Shown here piece after piece: positions 56,036 to 64,000 of a stretch of DNA of 64,000 nt. The stretch comes from Bacteroidia bacterium (GTDB taxonomy: Bacteria; Bacteroidota; Bacteroidia; Flavobacteriales_D; Cryomorphaceae): contig JAUICL010000001.1 of the NCBI GenBank assembly GCA_030427905.1, forward strand, positions 372,001 through 436,000. Reading direction: 5' to 3'. Below the pieces are notes generated by a model. That model was not told where the DNA came from. It made no database searches and worked only from the letters and a program-made list of their open reading frames with translations. Both the position numbers and the translations under genes were made by a program. Each line of letters begins with the position of its first letter. Within the stretch, counting starts at the first letter, position 1.

Positions 56036-57289
56036 ATGCCCATGCGCTTGTTTTTCATTTCTGTCCTATCTCTTATCGTTTTCAACGGTTGCCAGACTCA
56101 ATCAAAAAATAACCAAGATACTCCCACTCCTTCCATCCTTGAAACAGGTGTGTGGCGTGCCACATTAGATTTGAATGGCACGGATCTTCCTTTTAACCTT
56201 GAAATAATAGAAGAAGCAGGAAAACTACGCGCTGTGGTCATCAATCAAAACGAACGTATTGAAATTGAGTCTCTAAGTATCACCACCGACTCCATCAATT
56301 TCGAACTACCATTTTTTCCATCCGAAATTAAAGCTCGTATCGATTCCCCAGGACTAATTTCTGGTGTTTGGATAAACCATTCTAGAGAAAACTACCGCAT
56401 TCCTTTTACTGCCGAATCCAACAAGGATTTTCGATTTACACCTACCAAAAGTAGTATTGAAATCAAAGATCGATACCATGTTGTATTTGATGAGACGTCG
56501 GATGAACCCTGGAATGCAGTGCTCGAAATAGAAAACAAAGAAGGGCACATCTTTGGTACCTTTCTTACTGAAACCGGTGACTATCGCTATTTAGAAGGCA
56601 ATCTCATGAACGATGGGGTCTACCTTAGTACATTCGACGGGAGTCATGCTTTCTTGTTTTCTGCCGATATCGTAGGAGATAGCTTGATCAACGGTAAATT
56701 TCTTTCTGGAACGCATTACAAAACTTCATGGGTAGGTGTCCAAAGTGATTCATTCGAACTCCAAAAACCAGAGAATCTCACCTTTCTTAAAGACGATTAC
56801 GCATATTTCGATTTTAAGCTTCCAAACCAAGACGGCGATACGGTAACATGGGAAGATCTATCTCTCACCAACAAAGTCGTTATTGTTGATATTATGGGCT
56901 CTTGGTGCCCAAATTGTATGGATGCTTCCAAGGCAATACACCAACTTACCAAGCCATTTGAAGATGATATCCAAATTCTTCCCATAGCCTTCGAAGCCAC
57001 AGAAGATTTAGCAATTGCTAAAAAACGTGTGCTCAAAATGAACCAAGATCTCGGTATTCCGAATGAGAAGTTTCTCTTTGGAGGAAAAGCAAATAAATCC
57101 CGTGCGGCTGAAGCATTTCCCATGCTCAACCACATCATGTCATTCCCTACGCTCATCTTTATAGATAAGAATAGGAATGTCCGACAGATTTACACCGGAT
57201 TTTATGGTCCAGGAACCGGGTCGCACTACGAAGAGTTTATGAAAAAAACCGAAGCACTTTTAAGAGAAATGGTTGCTGAGAAAGCCTAG
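56036..57289 (+). CDS. Thioredoxin-fold (TlpA/ResA-like) lipoprotein
   Basis: A 417-aa lipoprotein with lipobox VFNGCQTQ (Cys near residue 19). A beta-rich N-terminal domain (about residues 35-240) is followed by a TlpA-type thioredoxin domain with active site WCPNC (C291, C294) in GSWCPNCMDASKA and cis-Pro region SFPTLIFID. It is probably a periplasmic thiol reductase or oxidant sensor. Starts 56036 and 56042 are both possible. Converges with the M28 gene with a 2-bp gap. Confidence 0.85.
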   Translation: MPMRLFFISVLSLIVFNGCQTQSKNNQDTPTPSILETGVWRATLDLNGTDLPFNLEIIEEAGKLRAVVINQNERIEIESLSITTDSINFELPFFPSEIKARIDSPGLISGVWINHSRENYRIPFTAESNKDFRFTPTKSSIEIKDRYHVVFDETSDEPWNAVLEIENKEGHIFGTFLTETGDYRYLEGNLMNDGVYLSTFDGSHAFLFSADIVGDSLINGKFLSGTHYKTSWVGVQSDSFELQKPENLTFLKDDYAYFDFKLPNQDGDTVTWEDLSLTNKVVIVDIMGSWCPNCMDASKAIHQLTKPFEDDIQILPIAFEATEDLAIAKKRVLKMNQDLGIPNEKFLFGGKANKSRAAEAFPMLNHIMSFPTLIFIDKNRNVRQIYTGFYGPGTGSHYEEFMKKTEALLREMVAEKA

Positions 57290-57291
57290 TC

Positions 57292-58848
57292 CTAATCTAG
57301 TTTTAAGCGCTCATCTCTATTAGCTATTTCCCACGCCGTATAAAACACCAATTCCATTACTTCTTCTATCGTATCAAACTCGATCTTATCAACAGTGTCA
57401 TTTACGGTGTGATAATCTTCATGAATACCCCGGAAATAAAAGATCACGGGAATATCATGCTTCGCAAAGTTGTAATGATCTGAGCGATAGTATAATCGAG
57501 AAGGGTGCTCTTCATCATTAAATACATAGTCAATATCAAATTGACAATACGTTGTATTTGCCCATTCACTAATTCGGTGTAGATCCATACTAAGCTTATC
57601 AGAACCAATGAGATAGATATACTTATCCGTTGTCTTTTGATGTTCCGTATCCCTTCTTCCAATCATGTCTATATTCAGATCAGTAACCGTTTTTTCAAGT
57701 GGGATCAAGGGATGTTCTGTGTAATATTCCGATCCTAAAAGTCCTTTCTCCTCACCACTCACAAAAAGAAAAACCATTGACCTTCTGGGACCATTTCCAT
57801 CCTTGTAAGCCATAGACATCACACGCATCATTTCCATTACACCAGTTGTTCCACTTCCGTCATCGTCAGCACCATTAAATATGCCTTCATCTGCTTTACC
57901 CAAGTGATCGTAATGAGCTGTGATAAACACATAATCATCAGCCAAATCAGAACCGGGAATCATCCCGATAACATTCTCACTGACTAATCTTTCTACTTCT
58001 CCATAATACTCAACGGTAAACCTTTCACTTTTACCAGCTTTGACAAGCTCCTTTCCAGCATTCAAATCTGCTTTTACTTTAACCATTTTAATCTTTGGAA
58101 AGAGCCTATTCGCCAGATCAAAATCAACATGTACCACCGGAAGTACTGAATTATCGGGCCTTTCAATTTGCAACCGACGCCTACTCATAAAGTACGCTGC
58201 GCGCGATGATTTTGAATTAAAATTATCTTGGAGAACAACCAGTCCAGATAGCCCCTTTTCTTTAGCTGTATTGACCTTCAAGTTTTGATCCGTACTCCAA
58301 GCCGAAGCTTCTTCAGTGCCAGTCATCAAGAATTTGCCTTGAGCACGTGGCTCACCACTCAATATCACTCCTATCTTTCCATTAAAATCGCCATCACCAT
58401 AATTACTGTAGTTTTCATCATCTATTCCAAATCCCAGAAATACCATCTCTCCAGTGATAGCTGTATCTGTGAGCGCTGTGAATGAAAATAAGTCTGAAAA
58501 GAGATTCAAGGTATCATTCTCTCCGACTATCACTCTAGACTTGTCTTTTGGAATGTAATACAGGTCGAATCGCTGGTAATAATCCAAACTATCGCCAACA
58601 CCTACCAAATTCAAGTGGTTCATTTGTTGAGCGATGTAGCCTGCAGCCATTTTCTGCCCTTTTTCACCGGTTTCCCTTCCTTCGAATGCATCACTAGCAA
58701 TTACCTCAAGGTGCTTCTCGATTTCTTCAGCGCTTAGCTGCTGTGCGTACTTAATTGCAGTACTATCTATCTGTGCGTAGCTATGGCCCGCAAACAAAAA
58801 AGGCATGGAAATGATCCATGCCTTTTTTAGAATATCAATGACTAGCAT
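57292..58848 (-). CDS. Secreted M28-family zinc aminopeptidase
   Basis: A 518-aa exported peptidase, signal peptide ending GHSYAQ. A PA-domain-like insert (about residues 120-260) precedes the M28 core with the two-zinc motifs AHYDHLG, NGADDDGSGT, SGEEKGLLGSEYY and LNIDMIGR, plus a final DHYNFAKHDIP. All metal ligands appear present. Its start overlaps the rpiB stop by 7 bp, and a terminator-like hairpin is embedded in the signal-peptide coding region. Confidence 0.9.
   Translation of the reverse strand: MLVIDILKKAWIISMPFLFAGHSYAQIDSTAIKYAQQLSAEEIEKHLEVIASDAFEGRETGEKGQKMAAGYIAQQMNHLNLVGVGDSLDYYQRFDLYYIPKDKSRVIVGENDTLNLFSDLFSFTALTDTAITGEMVFLGFGIDDENYSNYGDGDFNGKIGVILSGEPRAQGKFLMTGTEEASAWSTDQNLKVNTAKEKGLSGLVVLQDNFNSKSSRAAYFMSRRRLQIERPDNSVLPVVHVDFDLANRLFPKIKMVKVKADLNAGKELVKAGKSERFTVEYYGEVERLVSENVIGMIPGSDLADDYVFITAHYDHLGKADEGIFNGADDDGSGTTGVMEMMRVMSMAYKDGNGPRRSMVFLFVSGEEKGLLGSEYYTEHPLIPLEKTVTDLNIDMIGRRDTEHQKTTDKYIYLIGSDKLSMDLHRISEWANTTYCQFDIDYVFNDEEHPSRLYYRSDHYNFAKHDIPVIFYFRGIHEDYHTVNDTVDKIEFDTIEEVMELVFYTAWEIANRDERLKLD
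58796..58828 (-). terminator. Terminator-like hairpin inside the M28 signal-peptide codons
   Basis: A 14-bp perfect inverted repeat, AAAAAAGGCATGGA/TCCATGCCTTTTTT, with a 5-nt loop. On the minus strand it lies 14 nt after the rpiB stop, with a U6 tract, and encodes part of KKAWIISMPFLF of the peptidase. Confidence 0.75.
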
Positions 58849-59270
58849 AAGGCTATCTTATTTACACGGCGTTCATGACGCCCACCTTCAAATTCTGCTG
58901 CGAGATATGCATCCACAATTTCAAAAGCCAGCTCTTCCGAAATAAATCTGGCCGGAAGGGCTAGTATATTGGCATTGTTGTGCTGACGAGCAAGCGAAGC
59001 CAACTCAGGCAACCAACATATTGCACAGCGAATAGCTTCGTGCTTGTTAGCAGCCATGGAAACACCATTAGCACTTCCACAGATAAGTATTCCCAAATTT
59101 CCATTGCTCGCCACCTCTTCTGAAACAGCGTGTGCAAACTCAGGGTAATCCGTACTTTCAGTAGAGTACGTTCCCTTATCACTTACTTCTATTCCTTTAT
59201 CAGAAAGAAACTTCTTTACGAGTTCTTTTAATTCAAATCCCGCGTGATCGCTACCAATACTTATTTTCAT
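58842..59270 (-). CDS. rpiB: Ribose 5-phosphate isomerase B
   Basis: A 142-aa RpiB/LacA-family isomerase interconverting ribose 5-phosphate and ribulose 5-phosphate. Visible motifs: ISIGSDHAGFELK at the start, and LICGSANGVSMAANKH with the catalytic Cys. The ATG at 59270 fits the family N-terminus; an 18-codon extension upstream is not supported. Leads into the M28 peptidase gene. Confidence 0.93.
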   Translation of the reverse strand: MKISIGSDHAGFELKELVKKFLSDKGIEVSDKGTYSTESTDYPEFAHAVSEEVASNGNLGILICGSANGVSMAANKHEAIRCAICWLPELASLARQHNNANILALPARFISEELAFEIVDAYLAAEFEGGRHERRVNKIALC

Positions 59271-59285
59271 TGCGCCAATTTTGGT

Positions 59286-59293
59286 CAAAGATA
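59286..59293 (-). promoter_or_regulatory. -7 element of the rpiB promoter
   Basis: The minus strand reads TATCTTTG, an exact TAnnTTTG match, 15 nt upstream of the rpiB ATG. No -33 TTG at normal spacing. Confidence 0.5.
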
Positions 59294-59299
59294 CTGATT

Positions 59300-59700
59300 C
59301 AGCCAACAAGGAAGTTTTAAACATCAGCGGAATTTGAAATTCTAAACCACCTGATTTTAAAGGAATTTTGAATTCGATTTTTGCAGATCGAAATTCACTT
59401 TTCTGTGTAGATCTTGTGAAAAACCCAGAGGAACTTCATTTGTTAAACTCAGTAATTAAGCCTAATCAAATATGGAAATGAAAAAACCTAGTTGAAAGGG
59501 TGTAAAAATATGAGGAGAAAATAGCACCTCTATTCACAGAATAAGAACGTAATTAGCTCTTCAAGTTTTTAAATATTTTCCTATCCACAGAAATGTTAAC
59601 AAACAAAATAATTACTGTCTCTCAAGGTTCTATACGTTTACAACTGTTCAGAGTCTGTTATTAACTTTGAATAAATAATATTCTCAAGATTTGTCGACTT
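59300..59700. other. Putative chromosomal replication origin region
   Basis: An essentially gene-free divergent interval. GC content is about 29% over 59461-59700 by hand count. DnaA-box-like 9-mers (consensus TTWTNCACA): a perfect reverse match TGTGAAAAA at 59415-59423, and one-mismatch matches CTATTCACA at 59530-59538 and CTATCCACA at 59581-59589; a weaker TTCTCCACA is at 59704-59712. Plus-strand base composition switches from C-rich to G-rich across it, and parS-like sites lie about 6 kb to the left. No initiator gene is adjacent. Confidence 0.55.
59662..59669 (+). promoter_or_regulatory. -7 element upstream of the MORN-repeat gene
   Basis: TAACTTTG matches TAnnTTTG, 21 nt before the TTG start at 59691. 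No -33 TTG at normal spacing. Confidence 0.35.
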
Positions 59701-61280
59701 CTATTCTCCACACAATTCACAGCGCTATATTTAATTCATTTTCTTTTCTAAAAAGAGAATATAAATATAGACGTCTTCTAATCGTAGGTATTTCTCTCTT
59801 ACTTCATTCTACTGTACTTTCACAGTCCGAATACAAGGTCTTTAAGTATGCTGATGGTAGCGTGTCTAGCGAAGGCACCATGGTTGATGGCCGGCCGAAT
59901 GGATATTGGAAAACATATTATGAGAATGGAAATTTACAATCTGAAGGAAATAGGAAGGATTTTTTGCTGGATAACCTTTGGGTTTTTTACCGAGAAGATG
60001 GGAGCAAGAAGCAAACCGTGACATACCGTGCTGACAAGAAGGATGGGCTTACTACCAATTTCAGAGATGGCGTAAAGTACGAAGAGGTAATTTATGAAGC
60101 CAATCTCCGTCAGGGTGAGTCTAAGATTTTTTACCCAACAGGCGAATTGCACAAGCTAGTGCCGTTTGTGGATGATAAGGAGAAGGGAGAAGGCTATGAG
60201 TACGATAGGAATGGAATGGTGATCACACTCTTGTTTTTTGATGAAGGATACTTGCGAAGATCGGAGAAAATAAACCGGTACGACAAAGAAGGAAAGAAGC
60301 GCGGGCCATGGAAAGAGTTTCATGCTAACCGCCAGGTGTCCATGGAAGGATATTACATGAACAACCTAAAGAATGGAATTTTTAAGTATTTCGATAGTGA
60401 TGGAAACTTACTTACGCTTGAAAAATACAAGGATGGAGAGCTGGTTGTTGACTCTGAGCAATCCATAATTCTCGACATCAGAAATACGTATTACCCAGAC
60501 GGATCCATTAAGTCGAGCGGGGGATATGTGGATGGGAAGAAGCAAGGAACACATCGCATTTACAACCAGGAAGGTGAAGTAATACGTGGTGAAGTGTACA
60601 GCGCTGGTGTAAAAACAGGAGAAGGGATCATCGATCCATCAGGAGATTTTGAAGGAGAATGGAAACTCTACTACGACACGGGAGAGCTAAAAGCAGAAGG
60701 AAGTTACGAGAAGAGCAATCGAACTGGCGATTGGGTATTCTATCATAAGAATGGGAAAATAGAGCACCGTGGGAAGTACGCAGAAGGAAAGCCACAAGGC
60801 GATTGGACTTGGTATTTTGAAGATGGAAAGTTGCGCCGACAAGAGTATTACCGACGTGGAAAAGAAGATGGGGAGTCGGAAGAATTTGATGAAGACGGAA
60901 ATGTTATCAGTAAAGGAGAGTACGTAGGTGGATTAAAAGATGGAAAGTGGTTTTATCATGTAGGTGATCACACCGAAGAGGGAGAATATTTGGATGGAGA
61001 AAAGCAAGGAGAGTGGGTTTTTACTTATGACAATGGGCAATTAAACTACAAAGGTGAGTACATTGCTGGCCTGGCAACCGGAAAACACAAGTGGTACTAT
61101 CCAACTGGTCAAGTTAAGAAAGAAGGAAAGTACAGTAGTGGCGTACGGATAGGTACCTGGAATACATACAGCGAAGAAGGTATTAAGGTATTAGAAGTCA
61201 AGTATAAGAATGGTTTAGAGCACAAAATCAATGGGAAGAAGGTGGTGCGCTCTGAACCCGATGATGAAGAAATTCAATAG
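59691..61280 (+). CDS. Exported MORN/YwqK-like repeat protein
   Basis: About 529 aa from TTG 59691; no ATG precedes the signal sequence (RRLLIVGISLLLHSTVLSQ), so this TTG is the best start. The rest is made of about 18 repeats of the YwqK/MORN_2 type, such as GNLQSEGNRKDFLLDNLWVF, GTWNTYSEEG and KQGEWVFTYDNGQLNYKGEY, forming an elongated beta sheet. Databases name related proteins YwqK 'antitoxins', but nothing here supports a toxin-antitoxin role. Function unknown; probably periplasmic or surface-exposed. Strongly G-rich on the coding strand. Confidence 0.8.
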   Translation: MSTSILHTIHSAIFNSFSFLKREYKYRRLLIVGISLLLHSTVLSQSEYKVFKYADGSVSSEGTMVDGRPNGYWKTYYENGNLQSEGNRKDFLLDNLWVFYREDGSKKQTVTYRADKKDGLTTNFRDGVKYEEVIYEANLRQGESKIFYPTGELHKLVPFVDDKEKGEGYEYDRNGMVITLLFFDEGYLRRSEKINRYDKEGKKRGPWKEFHANRQVSMEGYYMNNLKNGIFKYFDSDGNLLTLEKYKDGELVVDSEQSIILDIRNTYYPDGSIKSSGGYVDGKKQGTHRIYNQEGEVIRGEVYSAGVKTGEGIIDPSGDFEGEWKLYYDTGELKAEGSYEKSNRTGDWVFYHKNGKIEHRGKYAEGKPQGDWTWYFEDGKLRRQEYYRRGKEDGESEEFDEDGNVISKGEYVGGLKDGKWFYHVGDHTEEGEYLDGEKQGEWVFTYDNGQLNYKGEYIAGLATGKHKWYYPTGQVKKEGKYSSGVRIGTWNTYSEEGIKVLEVKYKNGLEHKINGKKVVRSEPDDEEIQ

Positions 61281-61335
61281 AAAAACGAAGGGAGTTATTA
61301 ATTTTATTTTTTTCAAAGATCATTAGCGACGGGGC

Positions 61336-64000
61336 ATGCCTTTAAAATATTCTGAAATACAAAGCTTAAGTACGCCCTGCTTGATTGTAGATCGGAAATC
61401 TGCAAAAATTACCAAGGCAAATAAGGCATATGACGAAAAAGCATCAACGCTTTCTAAAGCGGTAAAAGAATTACTCGGTGATGCGTCTTGGAAGAAACTT
61501 TCTAAAAAGACAGTAGAAAAGGGATTTGCCAGCTTTAAATCGAGTGGAGTAGAAGCCATTCTTAGTTCGGCGGGCAGCGATTTTATATTGATCTCATTTG
61601 TAAAACTGCCAAAGAATAAATCAAAGACAGCGGGCTACCCCGATAGCTTTGTGAAAGTGGTACTCGATAGCTTGGTTAACCTGGTGGCTATTTTCAATCT
61701 AGATTTTGTAGTTACTGACGTTAACCGGACAATTTTGGATTATTCAGGGTACTCAAAGTCGGAGCTTTTGGGAAGACACGTCGAAGAGTTTTTGGGTGAT
61801 CAATTCTCAATGGATCTCATCAGAATGGATCTGAAAGGGAAAGAGCGCTATTTGAGAAATGTGATTCTAAAGAAGAAGAGTGGTGAACCTGTAGAAGTCT
61901 TTGCATCCGTTTCTCCGATAATTGATGACGGTGATCAAGTATTGGGTTATGTAGCGAGTATGCGCGTGGTCACGGAGATAAAAGAATGGCGAGAGAAATT
62001 AGCTTTCGTAGAGGACCGATACACCGACTTGTTTCAGAATGCTTCAGACTTGATACATGGAGTGGGAGTAGATGGAAAACTGAAGTACGCCAATACAGCT
62101 TGGTACAATACACTTGGCTATTCGAAGGCAGAAATGAAGGGAATGGATGTGACTAACATCCTGATTGAAGACCAGCGTGCGGCCTATTCCATTTATCTGG
62201 AAAAGGTGATAGGTGGTACGGAAAAAGGTCCGCGTATGTGGACTTTGCAAACCAAAACAGGCGAGCATATCTACATTGAAGCCATCTCAGATGTAAACTT
62301 GGTAGCTGGAGACATTCACTCGGTGAGAAGTATCATGCGCGACATCACCAATACCCGAAAAACAGAAGAAATTGCCCAGAAGCAGGCGGCAAAAATTGAT
62401 GCAATTTTCGAAGGTAGTCGAATGCTGTTTTGGACCGTAAACATGAAAACGGCATTAACTTCCTTTAATTCACTTTATGCAAGAGCTATCTACAATCTCT
62501 ATGGTAAGTACCCTGAAATACAAATGGATGAATCGCTTCCAAAACCAAAATTTGCCGACGATCACTACCATAGCTATTGGGAAGAAAAGTATGCAGAAGT
62601 AATAGAGACAGGAAGAAATGTGAGTTTTCAGACTGAAACGGTAAACCAAGATGGCACGATCAATTATAGGGAGATATACCTAAATCCGATTTGGGAAAAC
62701 TCTTCAAAGAAGAAGATGTTGGAGATTGCAGGGATGGCAATTGATATTACTGATAAAAAAGAAGCAGAAAAGAAAATTAAGTCTCAGTCGGAGCAATTGA
62801 AAGCCATTTTTAACTCAACTCCGCACATGATTTGGGCTATCGACCTCGAGGGAAGAGTTACATCCATGAACAAGGCATTTGCAGAGCAGATGAAAGAGCG
62901 GTTCGGAATAACAATGAAGGAAGGCACTGTTATGAAAAACTTGAGCGACAACCAGTCTGAAGAAGCGCGCATAAGATGGCAAAACGCCTTGAGATATGTA
63001 GCTGAAGGGAATACCCTTCACTTTGAGATGACATCGTTGGATATGCATGGAACAGAACATATTGATGACATCTTTATATCGCCAATATTCAATGATGATG
63101 GTGAAGTAGTTGAAATTTCTGGACTTTCACAGACAGTTACGTTCAAAAAAACAGCTGAGCTAAAGCTCAAAGAGCAGGCGGCCAAAATCAGCGCTATTTT
63201 TGATAGTTCCGCCATGCTCATTTGGACCATGGACCAAAAAGGTAGACTTGTTTCCTACAATAAAGTTTTTGCCGATAGCTTTTTCTCATTGAAGGGAGAA
63301 GATATCAGTCTTGGAAGTGTATTCATTGAATTGATAAAGAATAACTTAAAGCCGATAGCCTATCGCAACATCAAGCGATACATAAAAGCAGCGTTCAAAG
63401 GCGAAAAGCAACAATTCGAGGGAGTACTCTACAATTTGAGAGGAAAAAAGACCTGGATGGAAACCTTTGTAAATCCGATTTATTCGGATAACAATGAAAT
63501 TAGAGAGGTAACTTGCATGTCATATGAAATCACCGATAAAAAGGAGATTCAGCAGCAAATGAAGGAGACCATTCAAGAAAAAGAAATATTGCTGCAGGAG
63601 GTACACCACCGTGTGAAGAACAACTTGCAGGTGATAAGCAGTATTCTCAATCTTCAATCTTCGTATGTTAAGGATGAAAACTCGCTGAACATCTTACGTG
63701 AAAGTCAGAACCGAATAAAGTCTATGAGCTTTATTCACGAATCACTCTACCACACGGGCAATTTCTCAAAAATTGAGTTTAGTGAGTATATCCATAGTTT
63801 GGCAAAAAATCTGATTCACTCGTACAGTTTAGAAACGGCGGCCATTGAGTTGGATGTAGACTTTCAGAAGACTTCGCTTTTGCTCGATCAAGCTATTCCT
63901 TGCGGGCTGATCGCAAATGAGATTCTTTCCAACGCACTCAAGTATGCCTTTAAAGGGAGAGAAAAAGGAAAGATTTCATGTAGAATTGGGAGTCAGAAAG
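61336..64000 (+). CDS. Multi-PAS sensor histidine kinase of the HisKA_2 type (3' truncated by window)
   Basis: An open frame from ATG 61336 to the window end (888 codons, no stop). No signal peptide or membrane helix, so probably cytoplasmic. Five PAS-like domains begin near residues 106, 225, 349, 482 and 612 (e.g. YTDLFQNASDLIHGVGVDGK and LKAIFNSTPHMIWAIDLEGR), with short AAKIxAIF-type linkers. The HisKA_2 phosphoacceptor region EVHHRVKNNLQVISSILNLQ has the His pair at 757-758, and an N box GLIANEILSNALKYAF begins the ATPase domain. Signal unknown; the C-terminus is outside the window. Confidence 0.88.
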   Translation, partial: MPLKYSEIQSLSTPCLIVDRKSAKITKANKAYDEKASTLSKAVKELLGDASWKKLSKKTVEKGFASFKSSGVEAILSSAGSDFILISFVKLPKNKSKTAGYPDSFVKVVLDSLVNLVAIFNLDFVVTDVNRTILDYSGYSKSELLGRHVEEFLGDQFSMDLIRMDLKGKERYLRNVILKKKSGEPVEVFASVSPIIDDGDQVLGYVASMRVVTEIKEWREKLAFVEDRYTDLFQNASDLIHGVGVDGKLKYANTAWYNTLGYSKAEMKGMDVTNILIEDQRAAYSIYLEKVIGGTEKGPRMWTLQTKTGEHIYIEAISDVNLVAGDIHSVRSIMRDITNTRKTEEIAQKQAAKIDAIFEGSRMLFWTVNMKTALTSFNSLYARAIYNLYGKYPEIQMDESLPKPKFADDHYHSYWEEKYAEVIETGRNVSFQTETVNQDGTINYREIYLNPIWENSSKKKMLEIAGMAIDITDKKEAEKKIKSQSEQLKAIFNSTPHMIWAIDLEGRVTSMNKAFAEQMKERFGITMKEGTVMKNLSDNQSEEARIRWQNALRYVAEGNTLHFEMTSLDMHGTEHIDDIFISPIFNDDGEVVEISGLSQTVTFKKTAELKLKEQAAKISAIFDSSAMLIWTMDQKGRLVSYNKVFADSFFSLKGEDISLGSVFIELIKNNLKPIAYRNIKRYIKAAFKGEKQQFEGVLYNLRGKKTWMETFVNPIYSDNNEIREVTCMSYEITDKKEIQQQMKETIQEKEILLQEVHHRVKNNLQVISSILNLQSSYVKDENSLNILRESQNRIKSMSFIHESLYHTGNFSKIEFSEYIHSLAKNLIHSYSLETAAIELDVDFQKTSLLLDQAIPCGLIANEILSNALKYAFKGREKGKISCRIGSQK

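Noticed and set aside
59691-61280. Toxin-antitoxin role for the YwqK-like repeat protein
   Set aside because: The antitoxin label comes from one family name; here the protein is exported and no toxin gene is adjacent.
61323-61559. Minus-strand 78-codon frame at the start of the PAS kinase
   Set aside because: The plus strand carries a continuous kinase ORF with PAS domains through this stretch; the minus frame is a shadow.

Overview
The window is chromosomal DNA from a member of the Bacteroidota, most likely a marine or aquatic flavobacterium-like lineage. Evidence: two type IX secretion proteins (SprE/PorW and PorZ), secreted proteins with 'YPNP' C-terminal sorting domains, an F1Fo ATP synthase operon lacking beta and epsilon (encoded elsewhere in this phylum), DUF4292, DUF4837, DUF4175 and GH3-family genes, and many -7 promoter elements of the Bacteroidota type TAnnTTTG. 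Shine-Dalgarno sequences are almost absent. No insertion sequence, prophage, CRISPR array or rRNA operon is visible.

Layout. 0-3.7 kb (minus strand): start of a probable rseP, dxr, a GH3-like adenylating enzyme and an M23 peptidase. 3.8-12.8 kb (plus): sprE/porW, bactofilin, two small Fo-associated membrane proteins, then atpBEFHAG ending in a strong terminator. 12.8-14.0 kb: a secreted M43 metalloprotease with dockerin-like repeats. 14.5-30.5 kb (plus): a very large NtrY-type histidine kinase, enoyl-CoA hydratase, then a tightly packed envelope operon (flippase, dut, sugar nucleotidyltransferase, TPR lipoprotein, DUF4292 lipoprotein, EnvC-like peptidase, tatA, gatA, MltD-like transglycosylase, DUF4837 lipoprotein). 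30.5-33.6 kb (minus): porZ and recO overlapping by 4 bp. 33.6-44.3 kb is the accessory-like part: tRNA-Arg with a tandem duplication of its 3' end and terminator, two mosaic paralogous secreted proteins with orphan sorting-domain tails between them, an 11-bp periodic repeat array, an unknown protein, a transglutaminase-like pair, a sulfotransferase, a second tandem hairpin repeat and tRNA-Cys. 44.3-59.3 kb returns to core genes: folB, gltX, an rRNA-type methyltransferase, a DUF4175 giant, an anti-sigma-like ATPase, ybeY, mnmG, a methyltransferase, an ALDH7-type dehydrogenase, a thioredoxin-like lipoprotein, an M28 peptidase and rpiB. 59.7-64 kb (plus): a MORN-repeat protein and a multi-PAS histidine kinase cut by the window end.

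The most notable large-scale signal is a probable replication origin. Two perfect ParB-site palindromes (GTTCCACGTGGAAC) lie at 53.36 and 53.66 kb, beside mnmG (gidA). About 6 kb further on, an AT-rich non-coding stretch (59.27-59.69 kb, about 29% GC over 59461-59700 by hand count) carries DnaA-box-like sequences. The plus strand changes from C-rich on the left to G-rich on the right across this stretch.

The second notable theme is that both tRNA genes have an echo of their 3' end downstream, together with terminator hairpins and tandemly duplicated hairpin-rich units. This suggests a repeat-generating process at tRNA tails that is not explained by any visible integrase.
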